Assembly: GCA_001600635.1 (NCBI GenBank)
Contig: BCKL01000001.1
Coordinates: forward strand, 786,808-850,807
Length of the DNA: 64,000 nt
Source: Leucosporidium creatinivorum
Taxonomy: Eukaryota > Basidiomycota > Microbotryomycetes > Leucosporidiales > Leucosporidiaceae
Reading direction: 5' to 3'
Part shown: positions 10,503-21,103 of the stretch, in pieces
How positions within the stretch are numbered: the first letter of the stretch is position 1
Layout: the number at the start of each line of letters is the position of its first letter
Position numbers and translations under genes: made by a program
The notes under the pieces: generated by a model
The model's input: only the letters and a program-made list of their open reading frames with translations
Told to the model about the DNA's origin: nothing
Database searches by the model: none

Positions 10503-12403
10503 CTAGACAACGGGAGCGCCCTGCTGCTGGTTGTGGTGGTGACCCATGAAGCCTCCGTGGTTCTGTCCACCGTTGATTCCTCCGTGGTTGTGTCCGTTGC
10601 CGAGCCCATCGTGACCGTGTCCAGCGCCGAGCGCGCCAGCTCCGAGTCCACCGCCGAGATCTCCGTGTGCGGCATCTCCAGGCGCTCCCTGTACGAGACC
10701 GCCATCGCGCCACGCTCCCGAGAAGTGAGAGAAGTTGCCCGCGCTGGCCGACTCGAGGGTGTAGGGGAAGCGACCGACGGCCTTGGTGTCGCGAGGCAGG
10801 ACGACGTGGTTGAACCTGGGAAGCGACGAGGTCAGTTCTGAGCTGGATGGAAGTGAAGTGGAGCTCACCTGAAGTCGAAGATGGAGGCGTAGGAGATGCG
10901 GTAGGCGGCGAGGGCCGAGCAGCTGCCGATGGTCGCGCCGGCGAAGCAGTCATACCTGAGGAGGGCGAGGTGGGTCAGCGGAGCCTTTTGGAACGATTTC
11001 TGTAGCGAGTAATCACCACTGGTGAAATTCATCTATAGTCTGTGCATGTCATGTGTCAGTCTAGACTTGCCGGAGTAGGCGAAAGACTGACCAGCGCGGC
11101 GGTGATCAAGAAGGCGCCGAGAAGGGGCGCGAAGAAGACGATCATCTTCCAGAATTGAGGGCGGTGGTCCGAAAAAATCTTGAGGTGAGAGTTGAGGTAC
11201 TGCAGCGGGCGAAGTTGGTGAGCTACGAGTCGGCAGGTACGCTCGGCGATGCGCGCCGACGACTCACGAGGGCGAGGAAGAGCAGGCCGGCCCAGGCAGC
11301 GGTCGAGTGTCCAGAGGGCATGGACTCGAGCGAGTCGTTGATCTGCTTCCTATCTCCGGTGCCTACAGTTGAAGTAGGTCAGCGGCTGAGTGCTCGGCGA
11401 AGATCGAAACTGAGGCTTACAGATACTCCTATCGAAGTAGATGGATTGGAAGCCTGCAAAGTGGACATAAGTGGTCAATAGGATGTATGAGCTATGTCAG
11501 AGACCTCTTGCGGCTGCTCACCAGTGCCAACGATGCCAGCGGGAATGACTGCGAGAGGAAAGGGAGACGTTAGCCACCTTCTACTCGATTTGAAGAGACT
11601 CTCAAAGGCTCACCAGGCTTGCAGACGGTGAGGAAATGAGGGCGAAGTCCACCGATGAGCCACCTTGAGAAAGCAAGGAAAAAGTAAGCTCGGCGATGAT
11701 TTCGGCGGCTCGGGTCGTACTCACTTGATGAAGACTTGGAAGACGGCGGCGTTGATCAAGGAGTAGAGCACACCGAACGTTGCGGCGTTTAAGTCTTTAC
11801 ATCGAGAAGCAAAGTCAGGCTCGACCCGGCGGGTGAAGAGAACCGAACTCACCCTCGAACGACTTGAACCTGACCTGTACGATACCGAAGACGACGAACG
11901 GAACAAAAAATGCGATCATAGCGGCGGCCCAGATGGGGATCTGTAGCGGTGCAGGGTCAGCTTTCGGCACCCTGCGAGAGCTCGGCGCAGGCTTACGATC
12001 TCGTTACGGAGGGGGTAGGCGAACTGGGGATAAATGACTGCAAGGGGGGAGGATCAGCTGAGAGTCCTGCTCGGGTCCGAAGGTACCTCAACTCACTCTC
12101 TCCGTCCGAGAAGTCGACGGCGAAGCTTCTGGTGGGTGCTGGGTCGGCGAAGTAGACTCCGAGCCCGATCATACCCATCGCGAGCATTGTAAGCAGGTCC
12201 ACATAGTATAAATGGAACCATCCCTTAGCTCCCGGCGAGCTGGACATGAATCCTCCCTTCCTCTGCGAAGCGTTATGCTGCTCGGGGAGGTTCGAGTTGT
12301 GGTTGTGCCCGTGGCCGTGTCCATTGACACCCTTGTCGTTGGCAGTAGGAGGGAACTCGTTGTTAGCTTGCATGCTGTTGTGCTGCATGCTGTTGTGCTG
12401 CAT
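10503..12403 (-). CDS. PAP2-type phosphatidate / lipid phosphate phosphatase
   Basis: About eleven exons, roughly 430 residues. Several hydrophobic helices surround the PAP2 catalytic motifs: GGLRPHFLTVCKP (motif I region, forward bases near 11640-11670), SMPSGHSTAAWAG (motif II), and TIDEFHQWYD (motif III His and Asp). It should dephosphorylate phosphatidate or diacylglycerol pyrophosphate in a membrane, like Dpp1/Lpp1. In motif III the usual Ser-Arg before x5-His is Ala-Leu, across a splice junction. One exon is only 23 nt (11017-11039). The N-terminus begins with two MQHNS repeats and a His/Asn/Gly stretch, and the C-terminus is also Gly/His-rich. The start is the first in-frame ATG, at 12403. 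Confidence 0.85.
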
Positions 12404-12680
12404 CGCTGTCGAAGTTCGAGAGCGAGAGAAGTCGTGGGAGGAGAGAGAGAAAGAAAGTCTCGCTCGCTTCGAGCTGATGATGTCCTCGCTTGGCTTCGCA
12501 CCCAAGCTTCTGGTTCATACGCTGTCATCTTGCTGGCGCTCTGCAGACCCGTGACAACTTCACAGCGAACCTCTGACGCATCTCACAGGCGCTGTGGGGC
12601 GCCAGATCAAGTGAGGTCTATTTGTAGATTTCGTGTAGTCGAGTAGGAAAAGTCGATTTCTGCAGTTCAGCCGCTAGATC

Positions 12681-14274
12681 CTAAAGCTCGATGATAATCT
12701 CCTCGTCATCCTCCTCCTCCTCCCAATCGCCCTCCTCCTCTCCACCAGCGTCGAGCACTCGACCGAGCCTACCAGGCAACGGAATCGCACCGGTCCCAAG
12801 ACCCCATCCAATCACACCCACTCCCACCACTCCGAGAAACATCCACCTCCTCCTCGCAAACTCCTGCTCCTTCTTCGTTGGCTTCCTCCTGCTCGCCCCG
12901 CCCCTCTGCACATCGTTCCCTCGTCCCCATCCCAGAGGAGCGAGCGACTCCCATTCCCAAGGGCTGGGGATGAGGTCTCGCACCCAGCTCCAGGTGCTAG
13001 AGCCCGCAGCGGCGGAGGAGGGAGAGGGTCGAGAGGGAGGTTCGGACCAGAGGGTTCGGCGGAGGAGGGCCGTGTGAGTCCAGAGTCGGGGGAAGGAGGC
13101 GTTGATGAGGTCGGCGAGGATGGGTTGGGGGAGAGGGAGGTAGAGGACGAGGGAGAGGAGGGAGGAGAGGTGGGCGTCGAGAGGTGTGGGTCTGCGAGTG
13201 GCCGAGAATCGGAGGAGGAGGGTTTCAGGGAGTCGCCGAGGATGATGGTTTGAGGTGATATTGAGACAGCGAAGATGGCACGGGAGAGAAGCAGCATCAG
13301 TGATGATCTCGAGCAAGATGTTGCGACTGCGAGACTCACGACGACGACGAGAAGAAGAAGGGAGTGGAAGAGGCGGCGAGGGTCGACTCGAGAGCGGTGA
13401 AGACTTCGCGAGCGGCGGCGGCAATCTGCGAGGCGGTAGTTGGGTCAGCCGAAAGTATCGCAGTCACATTCCGCAAGTCGCTCACCTTGCCCTCGCCGAA
13501 CGTCTTGCGAACTCGGTCCTTCGAATCCCGACGCTCCTCATCCTTCCGCTCCTTGATGCCCTCGATGCCCGTATCAAGCAGGGCCTTTTTCCTCCTCCTC
13601 TGAGCCTCCTCCTCTGCCTCTGCCTCGCCTCCCATGCCCCACCAACTCGGGTGAGTAGCCTCGACGAGCTCCTGCGCCGATTCACGAAGCTGAGCCGGGC
13701 GCCACATCCTGGTCGGGTAGGTCATGGATTGGGCCAGGAGGCCGCGAGTGTAGGTCCAGTTTTGCGGGAGCTGTGAATAGCGTGATGGTGAGCGAGCGCG
13801 GGAGTGCAGGAGAGCGCCGAGAAACGCGCACCGAGTAGAGCGAGTGCAAAACAAGGGGCAAGACGGTGGTGTCGAGCAGAGCTTGGAACGCGGTCGACTC
13901 GCTAGCTTGCAGAGCATTCAGCTGAGGCTTGAGCTTGGTGGAGCGGATCAGGTGAGGCAAGATGGCCGAGCCAGCGAGCTCGACGCCGTCTTCGAGTCGG
14001 AGGAAAGGGAGCGAGCCTGTTGGTTGCAGCGGTTTAGCTGATATCGCCTGCAGCGCAGCAGGTGACATACCGGAAGGTGAAAGTCCGGGATCCGTGCACT
14101 CTACGAGCTCCCACTCGCCCGCGCGGAGCAGCTGAAGGTAGGAGGCCGCGACTGTCTCCGAGAGGTTAGCTGTAGTTCAGCGAGAGTAAGCTACAAAGGC
14201 TTACCAAGTGATTCTGGGTCAAGCGAAGGTAGATCCTGTGTAGCCGATCCAGGCAGAACGTAAAGGTGCAGCAT
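12681..14274 (-). CDS. sam37: Sam37/metaxin-like subunit of the mitochondrial outer-membrane SAM complex
   Basis: Six exons, about 410 residues. The start, MLHLYVLPGSATQDLPSLDPE, and the following segment match the thioredoxin/GST-like N-domain of metaxin/Sam37. The region LPQNWTYTRGLLAQSMTYP is the most typical part of the family. A GST-C-like helical half follows (PTPLDAHLSSLLSL, PILADLINASFPRLWTH). The tail has one hydrophobic anchor (MFLGVVGVGVIGWGLGTG) and a very acidic end. Sam37 helps release beta-barrel proteins from the sorting and assembly machinery in the outer membrane. Its start lies 101 bp from that of the divergent mitochondrial gene NCA2. Confidence 0.75.
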
Positions 14275-14375
14275 TCTGAGCAATTCGGCAGAGTTCAAGA
14301 GAGCGAGTGACGCTCGAAGCGAGGGTTGCTCTCCCGCGCCATTCGTTCTTGTAGCTCATCAGCTCGCTGCAGGCC
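14275..14375. promoter_or_regulatory. 101-bp bidirectional promoter, SAM37 / NCA2
   Basis: The two ATGs (14274 minus, 14376 plus) are separated by only 101 bp, so both mitochondrial genes must share their core promoter region. No obvious TATA box is present. Confidence 0.6.
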
Positions 14376-16737
14376 ATGTCGTACGCCTCAGATTTATCAC
14401 AAAGTCTGTCGAGTACTCTGGCTACTCTCACACCTCAACTCGTACAATCGCCCTCCCCGTCCGCTTCCCCCTCCTCGACCAACCTCTCCGCTGCTGCAAC
14501 CGGCCCAGCTCGTCCAGCGCCGACGACCGAGGCGATCCAGGATCGTACAGCTAAATTACGAGGAGTATTGGCCAAGCTGCACCCCAAGCATGCCATCACA
14601 CCCAAAGCGCTGGCGGCGCTCATCGACGACGCCTTCCCCCCATTCCAAGGCTTGGACGCGCTGCCGCTCAACAGCTCAACCGAGAGCGCCGAGCTCGTAA
14701 CGCTAGCTCAACTTGCCATCACCAGCTATGGCAGCGTGCTCAAGCAGCTCATGGACGAGGCAGCCGAGCTCGGAGAGGAGGACGACTGGTGGGCTCGGGT
14801 CGAGAGCGATACTTGGCAGACTGGAGTCTTCTTGCTGCAGTGTGAGTTCAGTCGAGAAGTCCTGTGAGTATCATCGCTGACCCTTGCCACTCCTACAGCC
14901 ACTCCTAGCCGCTTCATCTCGCTCACGGCGGCGACCGTCTCTCGCCTTCGGGAGATCACCACTTCGGCCCTGCACAACCACGACGAGCGCCCCTCCTTCC
15001 TCTCCCTCTCGACCTACCGTCGAGCTGTCCCGCCCTCCCTTTTCCTCACCTCCGTCTTCCCCCACCTAAACGCCGGCAAGCGCAAGGACGACGACGATCT
15101 CGGCGGTGTCCGTGCTTCGGCGGACGAGAGCTCAGAGGCTGGTCCGCTGCTGACTGCCTCGAGGCTGACCAAGAAGGCTACTCGCTCGCTCTTCTTCCTC
15201 ACTTTGTCGCCCCTCGCCCTGACGAGGCAAGAGATCGCTTTCCGCCGCGCCGAGATTCGGAAAGCTCGGGAGGACCTCGCTACGCGCATCGGAGATCTCA
15301 CCCTCGCCGCCGCCGCTGCATCAGAGCCTACCAAGGCCGACCTCAACCTTGCTACTCTCCTCTCGTCCTCGTCGCAAGCGCAGACGATCCCCACCGTCGA
15401 CAGTATCAAGAGTGCAACCTGGACTACGATCGTCCACCTCTCCCAGGCTATCTCTCCCGCTTCTTCTCCTTCTACCCTCCCCACTCAAGCGCCTCCTACT
15501 CCTTCGGACGTCGCTCACTCCCTCTCCTACCTCCTCACTCGCACCCTTCCTCTGCACACCAAGCTCACATCCCAAGCCCTCGAACCTCTCCGCCGCCCTC
15601 CCTTCCTCACTCGCGCATGGCCCTACCTTCTCTCCGTCCCTGTCGTTACCCTGATTCTCGGAAGGACGATCTACAACAGCAGGGATACGCTGTGGAGGTG
15701 GAGCATGGAGGCGGGAGACACGGTCAGGTCGTTCCTTGTCGACTGGGTGGTCGAGCCGGTGAGGGGGATCTTGGAGACGGTTAGGGGAGGAGAGGGAACG
15801 GGGATGACGCTGATGGGCAAGGAGAGTCTCAAGAGTGACCTTCAGGTGAGTTCTTGCGACCGTCCCAGGAATCTCGGCGATGGCTGACCTTCCGGCATTC
15901 GTCTCACAGAGCCTCGAGCGTATGGTCCTCGACTTCGGACGCGACGAGTACAAGCTCTCTGAGTCGCAGCTGGCTGAGCTCGGTACTCGTGTGCGCGAGG
16001 GAGATCTCACTGCCGTTCTCAAGGCTTGGGAGCAGGACATCAAGGTGGGTTGTCTCTCGTCCTCATCTCCCAGTCCGAGCTGACTCTCTTCCTCGTCTAC
16101 TCCTCATCTCGACTCACTCCGGCCCTCCCATCTATCTCCCGCAGTCCCCCATCCGCTCCGCCGTGGCCGGCTCCCTCATCCGTACCCTCCTGATCCAAGT
16201 CCAGAAAGTCAAGGTGGACGTCGCGCTCGCCATGGACGGTATCGAGAAGATGCTCCACTCGCAGCAGCTCACCTTTGGCTTCGTCGGAGTCGCACCCAGT
16301 ATCCTCGTGCTGTATGGCTTTGGAAGTTGGGCGAGGGGCATGATGAGGAGGGATGGAGGCAAGAAGAAGGTCAAGGAAGAGAGGAGGAAGTGTTGGATGA
16401 CGCTGAGGTACGCTCGAACCTCACCCTAAGCTTAAGAGCTATCGCTGACACCGAACCTACTCCCAGGCAACTCGACCTCCTCCTCTCCCCCCCTCGGCAG
16501 CTCCCCTCGCCAGACTCCCCAGCTCTCACTCAAGGTCTCCTACTCCTCTCACTCTCCTCCCTCCGCGCCTACGCCACCTCCTCCCAATTCCCTTCGCAGG
16601 ACACTCAACTCCGAACCTCCTTCCTCGACGACGTGAGGGCTTTGGAGGACGAAGGTGCCCGAGCAAAGGGCGAGGCGAGGCGGGTGCTGTTGCAGAGGAT
16701 GTGGAGGTGGGGAACGGCTCTGGGGTGGACCGTGTAG
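14376..16737 (+). CDS. nca2: Nca2, mitochondrial protein affecting ATP synthase expression
   Basis: Five exons, about 700 residues. The N-terminal half is helical and divergent. The C-terminal half carries the NCA2 domain: RSFLVDWVVEPVRGILETVRGGE, MGKESLKSDLQSLERMVLDFG, and later IRSAVAGSLIRTLLIQVQKVKVDVALAMDGIEKML. Two hydrophobic segments are visible (WPYLLSVPVVTLILG and FVGVAPSILVLYGFG), as expected for a mitochondrial membrane protein. In yeast, Nca2 with Nca3 controls expression of the mitochondrial Atp6/Atp8 messages. The last exon ends LQRMWRWGTALGWTV. The ATG at 14376 is the first in frame, close to the divergent SAM37 gene. Confidence 0.9.
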
Positions 16738-17128
16738 GTTGTGTTGTTAGGGCAATCGCTGTAACTATGTCTCGTCTAGTGTTCTCCCGCGAGAGGCTCG
16801 GCAGAAGTGCGAAGCTCGGCGCTCGGAGCAGGGGGGCTGAAGGACGTACAGTCGGCGAGCTGGGACTGATCAAGCTACAACGCACACTTGAAAGCGAGCT
16901 GCAGGCTCGAGGGACGGCAGTCTTGCGCCTCACCTCTTGCACTGGCTCACCTCTTGCTTCACCGCGTCTTTCTCCCTCTTCCTCATCTCGCTCGTCTTCA
17001 CAACTCGACTCGCCCGTCTGCTGGACAGCTACAGCTCATCACCAAGTACCTACTCGTAACACTTGTCTTCTCGCCTCGCCCATCGACCGTCCTCTCAAGG
17101 AAAAGCGCGCTCGCGCCCTCGCGCGGTC
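16738..17128. other. intergenic region, NCA2 3' end to ankyrin-RRM gene promoter
   Basis: About 390 bp with no supported gene. Near 17020-17040 it carries a TACAGCTC copy, a motif seen in several intergenic stretches of this window. Confidence 0.35.
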
Positions 17129-20100
17129 ATGGCGCAAGCAGCAGCGCCGACGCCGGAGCAGCAGCAATGGACCGACAGCCTCGTGGACGCCGCTAGTAGC
17201 GACGATCTGCCATTCGCACTCTACTGGGCCGAGCAACTACTTCAGAACTCGGGAATCGTCGACTACCCTTGTAAGCGGTGCAGCGAGGGCATGCAGCAGT
17301 ATGCGAGCTAACCTGAGCATTTACTACAGCTTCCTCCACCAAGCTCACGGCCCTCCACACCGCCGTCTCGACTCATGGCCGACCTTGCGTGCGCAAGCTC
17401 ATCGTCGAGGTCCTCCTCCTGACGGGCGCAACGCTGGATGCCAGAGTGCTCGAGCTGGCTGAGCAGAGCGGGAACATGGAAGTCATCGATACGCTGAAGG
17501 AGTGGAACCAGGGAGGAAGGCAGAAAGGTGAGCTACCTAGCTTCGCAGAGCTCGAGCTCGGGCGGCAGCCCAGTTCAGTCGAGCTGAAGCACCGTTGCAG
17601 CAACACTCGCAAGCGATTTTTTGCAGATCGGTTCTTCTGAAGCCGAGAAGTCCATCTTCTTCAACCACCCGGAACTCCAGGCGGAGGTCCCGGAGGTGCC
17701 CAATGCCGAGCATCAGACGGCCGGCGCTCAGGACGACGACATGGAGGTCGACTCGCTTGATGAGGACCATCTCGTCAAGCCGGATCCGTCTATGCGCCCG
17801 AGAGGACCAGAGCCACTCGACTCGACGACCAGCCCCGCGCCCCTCGCCGACGCCGATAGCTCTCGCCAGCCGTCGCCCTCGGTCGATGCTAAACGTCCTC
17901 CTCGCCCTCCCTCTCCCTTCGTCCCGCACCGCCTGTGCATCTCCAACATCGACATCACCATGACCGAGACGGCCCTCGTCGATATCCTCACGCGCGTAGC
18001 CGGCAGGATAGGCAACACTCGCCTCTTGACGACCAACTCGAATCCGCCGACGCAAACCGCCTACATTGACGTCGGCAGCTCGCAAGCTTGCGAGAGGATC
18101 AAGGAATCGTGTGACGGAACCCACGTTAACGGTAGACCCCTCATGGTCGTACTCGTCGAGGAGCAGACGAGGAGGGAGCCGGCTCCTTGAGGCAGGTCGA
18201 GGTCGAGATCACCTTCGAGGACGAGGGACAATCGCGACGACCGGCAACCAGAGTGGAGACGAGCTCCAGGTCCTCCCTCGCGACGACCACAGCGCTCCCC
18301 TTCCCCTCCTCGCCGCTCTCGCTCCCGCCCTCCTCCTCGCCAACCTGACTCCCGACGCTCCTCCATCTCCTCGCGCCGACGTTCTCCCTCTCCACTACCT
18401 CGTCGACGCTCTCCCTCGCGTCCTCCACGTCGTCGCTCCCTCTCACCGCGCAGGTCGGCTGGCCCCTCCCGACGTCGCTCTCCGTCGCCTCGCCGTCGAC
18501 CGAGGTCGCCCTCTCCTCGCAATCGCCGTCGGTCACCCCCACCGGCAGGGAACCCATCGCCATCGAAAGCTCGCTCGCTCGAGGAGCTAACGCCAGTGTT
18601 CGTCTCGGGCATCCCTCCTTCGATGGCTGAGCGACAGCTTTATGACCTCGCCTCGGCCGTCGTAGAGGTCGACCACGTTCGCATCCGCCATGGCAACTCG
18701 GACGTGCGCTATGGTTTTGTCGTAGTGCTCTCATGGGCCGATCACGATTTTTTGATCGCCCACATCAGCCGCACGACGTTCGACGCAGCTTCTGAGCTGA
18801 ACGCCAGGCCTCTCACCGGAAATCGACCGCCGCAGAACGAACGAGAACGCCCCTACCGCGCCATGAAGCGCAACCTGCGACCTCCGTCGGACGACATCCC
18901 TGCCGACCTGCACATCACCCATCTCCCGCCACACGTTACGAGCCAGGACGTCTCCGAGCTGCTCGAGTCGGTGCAGGTTCGACCTCGCCACGTCCAAGTC
19001 AAGGATTCCGTCAGCAGCACCTTTCCTCACGCCTTTGTCACCCTTTAACATCACGGCGACTGCAACGAAGCCATTCGCCGTCTCGATGGAGAGCTTATGC
19101 GCGGGTCTGCCCTCTGCGTCGAGTGGTCCATCCCGCGAGGTTTTCAGCCTCCCCGGTCAGATCGTGCGTATCTTCAATAACTTGGAGGAGAAGAAGCTGA
19201 GCTAATCGCCTCAGCAGGCACGCCTCCGCCTCCTCGGCGCTCGAGAACTCCCGCACCTCGGCGCCGAGACCCTCCGCCTCATCAACGCCAGTCGCTGCCT
19301 CCCAGCCAGGTTCCTCCTTCGTCACCTCCCACCAGTCGGTCCACCGCAGCCTTCAACCCCGCTCGAATCGCCGTCAATCGCCTGCCCGACTTCATGGCCG
19401 AGCGTCAGATTTGGGAACTCTTCTCGCTCCACGCCGAGGTCTCGGACGTGCACGTCCTGCACAACAAGAACGGGCGCTTTGCTTTCGTGGAGCTCGAGCA
19501 CCACGCTGACGTCGCGAGGGTCGTCCAGGCGCTCGACGACCACCAAGCTCGGCTAGGCCATCGCATCACTGTCTCTCGCTGGCGCCCGGATCGCGGACCT
19601 CCAGCGCGGCCTTTGCATCACGGAAACCGCCTTCGCTACCGCGGAACAGCACTCAACAGCCATCCACCTCCAGACGTCCCTGCACCTCGACTCTTCTTCT
19701 CGCACCTCTCTTCGGCGGTCGACGAGGACGAGCTTCGGCACTTCCTTCAGCAATCGTCTTTCACCGCCCACAAGATCAAGGTTGTACAAACGCCGCAGAA
19801 TACGAAGTGTGTCTACGTCGATTTCGAGTCGATACACGTCTGTCAAGCAGTTATCCAGGCGCTCGACGGCGCCGTGCTCTGGGGCAAGGCGATGACGGTG
19901 GTGTGGGTCATGGGTGTGGATCCGAATCCTGCGCGGCGCAGCGGTAACCTCTTTGCACTGTCGTCGCTTGGCTATCCGAGCTAACGACCCTGCTTCTGAC
20001 GCAGATTCAAGCCCCCGCTCGAGAGCGCCCTCGGCGAGACTTTCCCTCCCACCTCCTACACCCGCTGCACCACCTCGCGCTTCTACTCGTCCTCCCTCTC

Positions 20101-20719
20101 CTACTATCGACGACTCTCGCCCACTCCCATCCTCGCTCATCGACCTCTCCCCCGAGGCGGCGCTGGCAAGGGACGTCTCCCGCATCGAATGCCTGAACCT
20201 GTCGCGCGAGGATATCGACCTCATCCAGCGGGTCTGGAAGCCTCTCACAGCCCCTCCAACCGACGACTTCACTCGCCCCGTCGAGATCTCCGCCTCGTTC
20301 GGCTACCTCTCGCCCTCCGAGGCAAAAGCGGCGCTCGAACTCCCGCCCCTCTACTCGGATTCGGCCAAGCAGGCTCGCTACGAGTCGTTTCTGAGGTCGC
20401 AGACGGGCGACTCGCGTCATCGCTACATGGTGAGTAGTCGCGCTTGCCCTTCTTAGCGAGAGCTGACTGGTTCTACTCGCAGGTCTTCCTCGCTCAGCTC
20501 GCCCAGTTCAGCGCGTCAAACCTCGAGTTTGCTCGGTTCGCTCAAGAGGTCGCTCGCTCGACATCTCCGCCCCCTCCTCCCCAGCCTCGCTACGATCCCG
20601 AACCTCAAAGCATGGACTACAGCGTCGAGGCATCGGACTTTGGGCCAAGGGCGCCGCCGAGGGAAAGGAAGCGGTCATTCGAGGTGTCGAGTCGGGTGGA
20701 GAGGGCGTTCAGCAGTTGA
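17129..20719 (+). pseudogene. ankyrin + five-RRM + RS-domain RNA-binding protein, interrupted by two in-frame stops
   Basis: Introns join in frame from the ATG at 17129. The order is: an ankyrin-like helical region (residues 10-110), RRM1 (bases 17930-18170), a long RS domain of SR/RRRSPSP repeats (18190-18570), RRM2 (18590-18830), RRM3 (18905-19130), an Arg/Pro linker, RRM4 (19360-19580), RRM5 (19680-19910), then a helical C-terminal domain to 20719. The same frame contains TGA at 18188-18190 (between RRM1 and the RS domain) and TAA at 19046-19048, inside RRM3 just after its beta-3 strand, where RRM4 has Glu. No ATG or usable intron removes either. Everything around them is intact, so decay would be recent. 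Readthrough is the alternative. Product class: splicing-related RNA binding (inference). Confidence 0.65.
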
Positions 20720-21103
20720 TTCCTTTCGTTTATTGTTGTTGCACTTTACATTCGTCTCAGCAGTCAGGCCTAGAGAAGGGCGAGAGATCAAAGCCGTCCC
20801 AAGATCCGAAGCTGAGGGAAAAGGAGGTCGATGCATGAACTTTGGTGTAGTGAAATCCGCCCATGTGGAGTGTTCGAAACGACTACAGGACGGACCGAAT
20901 CTCGAGAACTCGGCTGAACGCTGCCACCGACTCGAGCTACGAGCCGGCGCCGCCGGTCCTCGCTTTTCTCCTTCCTACGCTCATCTCGTGTCGACCCAGA
21001 GCAGTCGAAGCACCTTAAAATACCATAAATCAGCTCAGATAACTCGCCCTCGTCATCTAGCACCTCCCTTCCCTTTTATTCCCCTCCGAATCGCACTTCC
21101 GCC
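20720..21103. promoter_or_regulatory. promoter region of the polyol dehydrogenase gene
   Basis: About 380 bp without a gene. An A/T-rich TTAAAATACC element lies at about 21014-21023, roughly 85 bp before the ATG, in an otherwise GC-rich sequence, and may act as a TATA-like element (inference). Confidence 0.35.

Noticed and set aside
18188-18190. TGA read as selenocysteine
   Set aside because: Fungi are generally taken to lack the selenocysteine machinery, and the second interruption is TAA, which is not a Sec codon.
18147-18252. An intron that would remove the TGA in the RRM gene
   Set aside because: Phase-matching donor and acceptor pairs exist only by deleting the last strand of RRM1 and part of the RS domain, and no CTGAC/CTAAC branch site is present.
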